A stretch of 23,188 nt of DNA from an uncultured Bacilli bacterium (GTDB lineage Bacteria; Bacillota_I; Bacilli_A; RF39; UBA660), in NCBI GenBank assembly GCA_944358495.1, contig CALVRF010000009.1, positions 1 to 23,188 of the forward strand. Direction: 5' to 3'. The notes under the pieces are model-generated. The model was not told the origin of the DNA. It saw only the letters and a list, made by a program, of their open reading frames with translations, and did not search any database. The translations under genes and the position numbers were made by a program. Below are positions 8,384-13,825 of the stretch, one piece after another; positions within the stretch are counted from its first letter, which is position 1; each line of letters begins with the position of its first letter.

Positions 8384-8569
8384 ATGTTTCAAATAAAACC
8401 AGATAAAAAAGAAAGCGAAAATAAAACTATTCGGTTTCCTTTAGAATTAATTAAAAAAATTGAAAAAGCTATCGTTGGAAAAAACGTCTCTTTTTCGGGA
8501 TTTGTTATTCAATCATGTGAATATGCATTAGAAAATATGGAACCTGAGGAAAAAGAAAAAAATAAATAA
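8384..8569 (+). CDS. Small ribbon-helix-helix (CopG/Arc-like) protein
   Basis: The 61-residue protein follows a strong AGGAGG Shine-Dalgarno with 8-base spacing. KTIRFP (residues 14-19) fits the DNA-contacting beta strand, LELIKKIEKAIVGKN the first helix, a VSFSGF turn, and VIQSCEYALENM the second helix, followed by a charged tail. This is the plan of Arc/MetJ/CopG dimeric DNA-binding proteins. It is the only gene of its unit, divergent from the BspA-like gene and convergent with rsmA. No toxin gene is adjacent, so it looks like a stand-alone regulator rather than an antitoxin. Its target is unknown; the repeats just upstream and the divergent surface-protein gene are the obvious candidates. 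Confidence 0.75.
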   Translation: MFQIKPDKKESENKTIRFPLELIKKIEKAIVGKNVSFSGFVIQSCEYALENMEPEEKEKNK

Positions 8570-8571
8570 TT

Positions 8572-8604
8572 AAAAAAGCCAAAATATTTTAATTTTGGTC
8601 TTTT
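8572..8604. terminator. Bidirectional terminator between the RHH gene and rsmA
   Basis: CCAAAAT (8579-8585) pairs with ATTTTGG (8592-8598) over a 6-base loop, flanked by A-rich and T-rich runs that extend the pairing imperfectly. It serves both convergent genes. The rsmA stop codon (8603-8605) abuts it. Confidence 0.65.
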
Positions 8605-9424
8605 ATAATTCGTTAGCTATTTCGGCAAATATTTCGATTGATAAGTTTTCTGCACGAACAGTTAAATTAAGATTGTGTTTTTCTAACACTTTCTCTATTT
8701 TAGATAAATCATACTCTTTTAAGTTATTTTTTAAGGTCTTTCTTTTTTGTTTAAAACTATCTTTGACTAATTTAAAGAAAATTTCTTTATTTTTTAAAGG
8801 AATTTTTTTGTCTCTTTTTGTAAAAGATACAACAATACTGTCGACATTTGGCTTTGGAATAAAGACATTTCGGCTAACATCAATGAGTTTTTTGACTTCA
8901 AAGTAATAATTTAGAAAAATAGAAAGAGAATTATAACTTTTTGAGCCGGGAGTAGCTTTAAAACGGTCTCCAACTTCTTTTTGAACCATAACGACAATTT
9001 TATCCACAGGTATTTCATCTTCGATAAGCTTAATAATAATTGGTGTAGTTATATAATATGGTAAGTTGGCAACGACATATAATTTTTGATAATTATAATT
9101 TTTAATATCTTTTAAAACGTCTTGTTTTAAAAAGTCCCCATAAATAACTTGGGTATTGGGTGTGATGTTTTGCTTTAATATTGGTTTTAACGTTTCATCA
9201 ATTTCATAGGCTATAACATTTTTAGCTATTTTCCCAAGTTCACTAGTTAAGGATCCGGCTCCAGGACCAATTTCAATGACCAAAGTTTCCTTATCAATAT
9301 CTGACTTTTTAATTATGCTGTGGATAACATTTTTATCCACAATAAAATTTTGGCCATATTTTTTTTTGAAATTAAAATTATTATCATCTAAATTTTTTTT
9401 CATTTTGTTTGCTGAATATTCCAT
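8603..9424 (-). CDS. rsmA: 16S rRNA (A1518/A1519-N6)-dimethyltransferase
   Basis: RsmA (KsgA) dimethylates two adenines in the 3'-terminal helix of 16S rRNA during late 30S assembly. The 273-residue protein has KKKYGQNFIVD (residues 20-30), the SAM-binding motif EIGPGAGSLT (51-60), an acidic AYEID (72-76) and the catalytic NLPYYITTPI (120-129). The C-terminal domain is normal. The ATG at 9424 is chosen because GGGGAGG lies 4 bases upstream; the next ATG (residue 8) has no site. It is the last gene of the conserved tatD-yabE-rsmA order, separated from yabE by vanY-vanR-vanS-like genes. Confidence 0.96.
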   Translation of the reverse strand: MEYSANKMKKNLDDNNFNFKKKYGQNFIVDKNVIHSIIKKSDIDKETLVIEIGPGAGSLTSELGKIAKNVIAYEIDETLKPILKQNITPNTQVIYGDFLKQDVLKDIKNYNYQKLYVVANLPYYITTPIIIKLIEDEIPVDKIVVMVQKEVGDRFKATPGSKSYNSLSIFLNYYFEVKKLIDVSRNVFIPKPNVDSIVVSFTKRDKKIPLKNKEIFFKLVKDSFKQKRKTLKNNLKEYDLSKIEKVLEKHNLNLTVRAENLSIEIFAEIANEL

Positions 9425-9439
9425 AGTGCCTCCCCTTTC

Positions 9440-9475
9440 ATTATACTAAAAAAAGGATTAAAATTAAAGCTAGTC
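9440..9475 (-). promoter_or_regulatory. rsmA promoter and possible vanS terminator
   Basis: On the minus strand TATAAT (9445-9440) lies 15 bases before the rsmA ATG, so the predicted leader is only about 9 bases and consists mostly of the GGGGAGG Shine-Dalgarno. The -35 is weak (TTTAAT at 17 bases). AAAGATTAA at the end of the vanS-like gene can pair, with one bulge, with TTAATCCTTT before a T-run, a possible weak terminator overlapping this promoter. Confidence 0.45.
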
Positions 9476-10561
9476 TTAATCTTTGGGTAAACTAATAATA
9501 AATTCGGTTTTATTTCTAATGCTTTTAACGGTTATTGTTCCTTTATGAAGATTGATTATTTCTTTGGAAATGGCTAATCCTAAACCACTCCCGCCTTTTT
9601 TAGTATTTCTTGAAGCATCAGTACGGTAAAATTTATCGAATATTTTAGCTAAGTCTTGTTCTTTAATGGTATCACCCTCATTAATAATGGTGGTGATGAT
9701 TGATGCTATTTCTTCTTTAATATTTATAATAATATTCGTGTTTGGATAACTATAGTTAACAGCGTTTTTGATAATATTATTGAAGGCTCTTGCTAATTGA
9801 TTGGAATCGCCTTGAATATTAATTTCTTGGTTATAATTAAAAACAATTTGTTTATTTTGACTTTTAGTGGTTGGATAAAATTCATCAATTACTTGTTCTA
9901 GTAACATAGTTAAATTAATGGTACTTTTATTTATTTTAATGGTTTGGGAATTATATTTAGAGATTTCAAATAATTCATTGATTAAACTTTCTAGTTTATA
10001 TGACTTATTTAAGGCTACATCGATATATTTCTTTTTTTGTTTAGTATTTAAAGTTTTATCATCATTTAAAATAGATAAATAGCCGATAACAGAAGTTAGG
10101 GGAGTTTTAATATCATGGGCTAAATAGACGATTAAATCATTTTTCTTTTGTTCATTTTCTTTAGCTAATTTAAGGTTTTCTTGAGATTCTTTTTTTAATT
10201 TATTCATTTTTTCTTCGATATCTTTTAAGTCTTCAGGCAATCTTACTTTCGTGGCATCATTTTTTACCATAATTTCACTGGCATCGATGATTTTATCAAT
10301 ATAAGATAGGGATTTCATAAGAAGAATAATAAAAATAATTATAATACCAATGAGCCAAAGAAAAAACATAAAACTTTGGTTATAAGCAATACTAGTTAAA
10401 ATAACATAGAGAGGATCTCCGGGATACCATGTAACATTTTGGGCGAGATTATATAAAAAAAGATATATAGCAAAAAAAGAGATAGTATAAATTAAGGAAA
10501 TAATTATTAATTTTTTAACAAATTTAATGGTTAATCTTTTGGCATATTTATTCGATTTCAT
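9476..10561 (-). CDS. VanS-type sensor histidine kinase
   Basis: This is a membrane sensor kinase partnering the adjacent response regulator. Two transmembrane segments (about 17-38 and 64-83) bracket a short outside loop of about 25 residues. A HAMP-like linker and coiled coil follow. The phospho-acceptor H149 is in YLAHDIKTPLTSVIGYL, the N-box is NIIKNAVNYS, and the ATP lid is FDKFYRTDASRN with the G2 box KKGGSGLGLAISKEI. The weak NEG in place of the DxGxG box and the C-terminal pattern match the VanS/VanS-like family. The ATG lies inside the end of the regulator gene (14-base overlap). The signal is unknown; cell-wall damage or glycopeptides are guesses from family and context. Confidence 0.88.
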   Translation of the reverse strand: MKSNKYAKRLTIKFVKKLIIISLIYTISFFAIYLFLYNLAQNVTWYPGDPLYVILTSIAYNQSFMFFLWLIGIIIIFIILLMKSLSYIDKIIDASEIMVKNDATKVRLPEDLKDIEEKMNKLKKESQENLKLAKENEQKKNDLIVYLAHDIKTPLTSVIGYLSILNDDKTLNTKQKKKYIDVALNKSYKLESLINELFEISKYNSQTIKINKSTINLTMLLEQVIDEFYPTTKSQNKQIVFNYNQEINIQGDSNQLARAFNNIIKNAVNYSYPNTNIIINIKEEIASIITTIINEGDTIKEQDLAKIFDKFYRTDASRNTKKGGSGLGLAISKEIINLHKGTITVKSIRNKTEFIISLPKD

Positions 10562-11219
10562 AGCCGACCCCCCATATTGTTTTAATATAATACTGATTTT
10601 GATTATTTAACTTTTCTCTTAAGTGTCTAATATGAACCATAATAGTATTATTGCTTGATGGTAAATATGATTCTTTCCAAACTTGTTCGAACAATTCTTT
10701 AGTCGTTATAACTTTTCCCTTATTTTGGGCGAGAAAAAGTAAAATAGCAAACTCCCTAGGAGTTAAGTTTATTTGTTTATCTTTAATATAAACAGTATGT
10801 TTTTCTGGATTTAAACTTAAATCTTTGATGACAATAATTTCTTCTTTGGGGTTGTTATAGCTCGTATATCTTCTTAATTGGGCTTGTACCCTAGCTACTA
10901 GTTCTAAAGGCATAAAGGGTTTAGTAATATAATCATCCGCGCCTAAGTTTAAGCCCTTTATTTTATCTTTATCAGTTATTTTAGCAGTTACCATAATAAT
11001 CGGGAAATTATATTTTTCTCTAATCATTTGACACAAAGTAAAACCGTCGATTTGCGGCATCATAACATCGAGAATGGCTAAAGATATAGTCCTTTTTTCT
11101 AATATTTTTAAAGCATCTTTGGCGTTATAAGCCTTATAGACGTGATAATTATTACTTGTCAAATATAGTTCTATTAAATCGGCTATTTCTTCTTCATCAT
11201 CAACAACTAAAATGTTCAT
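10548..11219 (-). CDS. VanR-type OmpR-family response regulator
   Basis: The 223-residue regulator has an N-terminal receiver with the acidic pair D7/D8, phospho-acceptor D51 (LAILDVMMP), T78 and K100 (DDYITKPF). A C-terminal winged-helix domain (about 128-222) has the family signature LTPREFAILLFLAQNKGKV and ends VHIRHLREKL ... IWGVGYEIE. The closest family by eye is VanR, consistent with the VanS-like kinase downstream and the D,D-carboxypeptidase upstream. Its AGGAGG Shine-Dalgarno lies within the last codons of the vanY-like gene, one base away, so the three genes form one operon. It probably binds the TTAAG repeats before that operon (inference). Confidence 0.9.
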   Translation of the reverse strand: MNILVVDDEEEIADLIELYLTSNNYHVYKAYNAKDALKILEKRTISLAILDVMMPQIDGFTLCQMIREKYNFPIIMVTAKITDKDKIKGLNLGADDYITKPFMPLELVARVQAQLRRYTSYNNPKEEIIVIKDLSLNPEKHTVYIKDKQINLTPREFAILLFLAQNKGKVITTKELFEQVWKESYLPSSNNTIMVHIRHLREKLNNQNQYYIKTIWGVGYEIE

Positions 11220-11220
11220 A

Positions 11221-11868
11221 TTAATTTCCTCCTACATATTCTTCTAAAGTTAAATTATTTTGAGTAATATATTTAGCGACTTCTTTACCGACGTAACGAT
11301 AATGCCATGGCTCATAAGTTATTTTGGTAATATCATATTTATCTTCGGGGTATCTTAAAATAAAACCATATTTATAAGCGTTTTGCTTTAACCAGTCCCA
11401 CATTTGGTCATTATGAATTTGATTCCCACTTTCACTAAAGTCAATGGCTAAGCCGGTTTGGTGCTCAGAATACCCTGGCTCTTGAACTGTTAGTTTGGTT
11501 TGACTATAGGCTTCTTCATAAGAATAACCTTCATTTTGATAACTAATTAGTTTATCATTAAACATTTGCTTTTGTTCATCAGTAGAACGATATGAATTGT
11601 TTATTTGCAAAATCACGCCATCTTTTTGAGCTGCTTCATCCATGTCGACTAAATCATTATAAGCAATATCGGCTATTCGATAGCCTTTATAATCGATTAA
11701 TTTGATATTTTTATCACTAGGAATCTGATGGTTATAATTAACTAATACTTCGGGATTAATGGTGGATTCAACATCTTTGATTTTATCTGGTTTTAAATAC
11801 CACGTTACTCCAAAATAAATTATACCAAAAATAATTAAAATAGAAATTAATTTTTTTAAAAAATTCAT
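11221..11868 (-). CDS. D-alanyl-D-alanine carboxypeptidase, VanY/M15B family
   Basis: M15B zinc peptidases remove the terminal D-Ala from peptidoglycan stem peptides outside the membrane. The protein (215 residues) starts with a signal-anchor (about residues 5-24). Zinc ligands are visible as SEHQTGLAIDF (H136, D143) and EPWHYRYVG (catalytic E186, H189), with the substrate-side SYRS (R94). The start at 11868 follows AGGTGA with 7-base spacing. It heads a three-gene operon with VanR- and VanS-type genes. No vanH, vanA/B ligase or vanX is present, so this is wall modification, not a full glycopeptide-resistance cluster. It might be called vanY, but its role in resistance is unproven. Confidence 0.88.
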   Translation of the reverse strand: MNFLKKLISILIIFGIIYFGVTWYLKPDKIKDVESTINPEVLVNYNHQIPSDKNIKLIDYKGYRIADIAYNDLVDMDEAAQKDGVILQINNSYRSTDEQKQMFNDKLISYQNEGYSYEEAYSQTKLTVQEPGYSEHQTGLAIDFSESGNQIHNDQMWDWLKQNAYKYGFILRYPEDKYDITKITYEPWHYRYVGKEVAKYITQNNLTLEEYVGGN

Positions 11869-11907
11869 AAATAATCACCTAGAGACAGGATATCATTTAT
11901 GAATTTA

Positions 11908-11957
11908 ATTATAACGTTTTTTAATTACTTTTTAAGCTTTCTTAAGGAAAAATTAAG
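11908..11957 (-). promoter_or_regulatory. vanYRS-like promoter with three CTTAA direct repeats
   Basis: On the minus strand, CTTAA occurs at 11957-11953, 11946-11942 and 11936-11932, start-to-start 11 and 10 bases apart. The -10 TATAAT is at 11913-11908. The hexamer 17 bases upstream is CTTAAA, a poor -35 that coincides with the third repeat. Helically phased direct repeats over a weak -35 are the usual design of promoters activated by OmpR-family regulators, so binding by the adjacent VanR-type protein is likely. The second and third copies also form TTAAG-N4-CTTAA inverted symmetry. Confidence 0.6.
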
Positions 11958-11983
11958 AAAAAACGAGGATGATTACCATCCCC
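11957..11983 (-). terminator. Terminator of the G5-3D gene, stop codon in the loop
   Basis: On the minus strand GGGGATG (11983-11977) pairs with CATCCTC (11971-11965) with one G-T pair, over the 5-base loop GTAAT, followed by GTTTTTT. The TAA stop of the yabE-like gene (11975-11973) is inside the loop. This cleanly separates it from the vanY-like operon, whose first repeat begins at the end of the T-run. Confidence 0.85.
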
Positions 11984-12680
11984 ATCTTTGGACACTATAT
12001 TTAACGTTACTACTTGTGGCACTATGAAGCATAGTATCGTGCTCAGAGGCAAAGGCTAAATCCATAAGGATAGTTCCTCTACTCCAAGCGTTTCGCATAG
12101 CTCCGCCAGTATCCATAACTATAGCGTTAAATGTACCTAAAGTATTATGAGTTACTTTGATAATAGTTCCACAAGGAAATTTATCTAAAGCAGCGGCTAG
12201 TATTCTAACTTTCCCGTATTCAGTATCATTGTAAGTAGTTCCATCTTTGGTTAAACTCCAACTACTACCACTTCTGGTTTTACATGATACGGTTCCAGTA
12301 CTACTACAGCCCGCACAGTCAGCACCATAGCCAGTCATCTTTCCAACATATTCACCATAATCCCCAGTTCCAATTTCGATAATTTCATCGATTGGTTCTT
12401 CGATGATTTCTACGTTTTTGTCATTATTATCAGCATAGGCTAAGCCCTTTTTACCTTCTTGTTTGGTTATGGTAATATTGCTTGGAAGTTTACTGTTATA
12501 TTGTTTTTGTGTATCATAGGCTACTTCAGTAACTTCAGCAGCCGAATTTTTTGATTGATTTAAATTATCAACAACAATTGTTTCTTCTGAAAATAGCTGT
12601 CCAGAATTAAATATTCCTGTGACTGACATCCAAATGATTGATGCCCATTTTGAAATCAGCCCCAGTAAATATGTATTCAT
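11973..12680 (-). CDS. G5 and 3D domain wall protein, YabE-like
   Basis: This 235-residue exported protein has a hydrophobic N-terminus (residues 5-24), a short G5 domain (about 52-106: EVAYDTQKQYNSKLP ... KQEGKKGLA ... EEPIDEIIEIGTG) and a C-terminal 3D domain with the three aspartates D166, D190 (VMDTGGAM) and D207 (ILMDLAF). The domain folds like resuscitation-factor and lytic-transglycosylase barrels. An inserted Cys-rich segment (GADCAGCSSTGTVSC) is present. YabE-like proteins probably cut or remodel peptidoglycan. Position after tatD matches Bacillus yabD-yabE. The AGGAGG Shine-Dalgarno fixes the ATG at 12680. Confidence 0.85.
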   Translation of the reverse strand: MNTYLLGLISKWASIIWMSVTGIFNSGQLFSEETIVVDNLNQSKNSAAEVTEVAYDTQKQYNSKLPSNITITKQEGKKGLAYADNNDKNVEIIEEPIDEIIEIGTGDYGEYVGKMTGYGADCAGCSSTGTVSCKTRSGSSWSLTKDGTTYNDTEYGKVRILAAALDKFPCGTIIKVTHNTLGTFNAIVMDTGGAMRNAWSRGTILMDLAFASEHDTMLHSATSSNVKYSVQRWGW

Positions 12681-12716
12681 TATTACCTCCTACTCTCAAA
12701 ATTGAAACCGATGTGT

Positions 12717-12745
12717 ATTATATCATAGGGGGTATTTGATGTCAA
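12717..12745 (-). promoter_or_regulatory. Full-consensus sigma-A promoter of the G5-3D gene
   Basis: On the minus strand TTGACA (12745-12740) and TATAAT (12722-12717) are exactly 17 bases apart and the -10 is preceded by TGA, making it also an extended -10. The -35 and spacer lie in the last codons of tatD, whose TGA stop (12725-12723) is the TGA before the -10. Transcription would start near 12710, leaving a 30-base leader. Confidence 0.9.
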
Positions 12746-13487
12746 ATTGAGCTAGGGCATTATTAGTTGTAGTTTTATATACTTCATTAATATTTATTTG
12801 TTTTAGCTCGGCAATTTTTTCAGCAACATACTTAATATTTTGAGGTTCATTTTGTTTTCCTCTAAAAGGCTCTGGTGTAAGATATGGACTATCAGTTTCT
12901 AAAAGAAAATACTTTAAATCTAAAGTTTTAACGATTTCTTTTAGCTTTTTTTCATTTTTAAAAGTAAGGACGCCGCCAATACCAAAGGTAGCGTTTAGCT
13001 TAATAAATCTTTGGGCCATTTCTAAACTACCACTATAACAGTGTAAGTTACATTTTATATCTTTGGCTTTTTCTTGGGATAAAATATTATATGTGTCTTC
13101 GATGGCATCTCTAGTATGAATAACAATGGTTTTATAATATTTATTGGCCAAATGAATTTGTTTGATAAATAATTCCTTTTGTTTATCTTTATTTTCTTTG
13201 GTATAGTGATAATCAAGACCAATTTCACCAATACCAACTACTTTAGGATGAGTTAAGTATTTTTCGATGTTTTTTAAATGCTTTTCGGTATAAGTATCAG
13301 CAAATTCAGGATGAATACCGATGGTTCCATAAATATTAGGATATTTTTCACATAAATTTATGACTTCTTCTAAGTCATCTAAACTTGCAGTACTGACTAT
13401 CATCAGGTTATTCCCCATGTTTTTTATTATTTTGGTTAAATCTTGATAATCATTTTTTTCTAAATGACAGTGGGTATCAATCATCAT
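12723..13487 (-). CDS. tatD: TatD-family metal-dependent DNase
   Basis: TatD proteins are cytosolic TIM-barrel metal hydrolases with 3'-5' exonuclease activity, tied to DNA repair or quality control. All metal ligands are visible: H6 and H8 (DTHCHLE), E88 (VGIGEIGLDYH), H124 (VIHTRDA), H149 (NLHCYSG) and D199 (LLETDSPYLTPEP). Length (254) is typical. The ATG at 13487 follows AGGTGA by 6 bases; the next codon is also ATG. A -10 of TGGTATAAT type lies in the hairpin just upstream. Gene order metG-tatD-yabE-rsmA is that of Bacillus, here interrupted by extra genes. Confidence 0.94.
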   Translation of the reverse strand: MMIDTHCHLEKNDYQDLTKIIKNMGNNLMIVSTASLDDLEEVINLCEKYPNIYGTIGIHPEFADTYTEKHLKNIEKYLTHPKVVGIGEIGLDYHYTKENKDKQKELFIKQIHLANKYYKTIVIHTRDAIEDTYNILSQEKAKDIKCNLHCYSGSLEMAQRFIKLNATFGIGGVLTFKNEKKLKEIVKTLDLKYFLLETDSPYLTPEPFRGKQNEPQNIKYVAEKIAELKQININEVYKTTTNNALAQFDIKYPL

Positions 13488-13499
13488 TTTAAATCACCT

Positions 13500-13534
13500 A
13501 AAAAGATTATACCATATTTCTTGTATAATCTTTT
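13500..13534. terminator. 12-bp terminator hairpin before tatD with embedded -10
   Basis: AAAAGATTATAC (13501-13512) pairs perfectly with GTATAATCTTTT (13523-13534) over a 10-base loop, with T-runs on both strands. On the minus strand it ends the 54-residue membrane protein gene, whose TAA stop (13535-13533) overlaps the first arm. The second arm contains TATAAT (13511-13506) preceded by TGG, a likely extended -10 for tatD. The tatD Shine-Dalgarno AGGTGA follows at once. Confidence 0.8.
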
Positions 13535-13697
13535 AATGAGTTTTGATATATATATATCTAATAAAACAACCTATAATAAATAAAAGATATGCTAAATCGA
13601 TAATAGCAAAATTAATTATGACATTTATTGTTAAAATTAAAATAAGACCTACAAAAAACAACCCAATGATACTACTTTCTTTATCTTTCGTAATCAT
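13533..13697 (-). CDS. 54-residue two-helix membrane protein, unknown function
   Basis: This small gene is supported by three independent signals: an extended -10 promoter, an AGAGGGAG Shine-Dalgarno 5 bases before ATG at 13697, and a 12-bp terminator at its stop. The product begins MITKDKESSIIG, then has two hydrophobic stretches (about residues 10-30 and 31-47) joined by a single Asp, and ends RYIYIKTH. I do not recognise a family. It could be a small membrane regulator or chaperone of the neighbouring membrane kinase-like protein, a stress-type micro-protein or a holin-like peptide; nothing in the sequence decides. It lies between the hybrid kinase-like gene and tatD. Confidence 0.65.
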   Translation of the reverse strand: MITKDKESSIIGLFFVGLILILTINVIINFAIIDLAYLLFIIGCFIRYIYIKTH

Positions 13698-13728
13698 GAT
13701 CGCTCCCTCTATTTTTCTGTCCTATTTT

Positions 13729-13757
13729 AATATAACACTGAAAGGTAATTATTTCAA
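13729..13757 (-). promoter_or_regulatory. Promoter of the 54-residue membrane protein
   Basis: On the minus strand TTGAAA (13757-13752) and TATATT (13734-13729) are 17 bases apart, with TGT directly before the -10. A start near 13722 gives a 25-base leader. A tandem decamer repeat (TTGTAAAATG then TTGTAAATTG, minus strand 13791-13772) lies 14 bases upstream of the -35 and could be a regulator site. Confidence 0.75.
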
Positions 13758-13771
13758 ATGTTTTTACTCGA

Positions 13772-13791
13772 CAATTTACAACATTTTACAA
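13772..13791 (-). repeat. Tandem decamer TTGTAAAnTG upstream of the small membrane gene
   Basis: Two adjacent decamers differ at a single base and put TGTAA on the same helix face. The pattern recalls direct-repeat boxes of OmpR-family regulators (for example the WalR TGTWA box, which has an 11-base period instead of 10). The AT-rich context makes chance possible. Confidence 0.35.
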
Positions 13792-13801
13792 GATTTTAGC
13801 A

Positions 13802-13825
13802 AAGAAAAAAGCCATTTAAGGCTTA
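13802..13825 (-). terminator. Terminator of the hybrid kinase-like gene
   Basis: On the minus strand AAGCC (13824-13820, extended into the TAA stop at 13825-13823) pairs with GGCTT (13813-13809) over a 6-base loop, followed by TTTTTTCTTT. The stem is short but GC-rich relative to its surroundings, and the stop codon lies in its base. Confidence 0.6.

Noticed and set aside
8384..8569. RHH protein as antitoxin of a toxin-antitoxin pair
   Set aside because: No second small gene lies next to it; a terminator and rsmA follow directly.
9476..11868. Calling this a vancomycin-resistance cluster
   Set aside because: No ligase, dehydrogenase or VanX gene is present; the three genes alone do not make D-Ala-D-Lac precursors.
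13546..13560. TATATATA run as a repeat element
   Set aside because: It is a short AT run coding for the C-terminus of the 54-residue protein, with no larger repeat structure.
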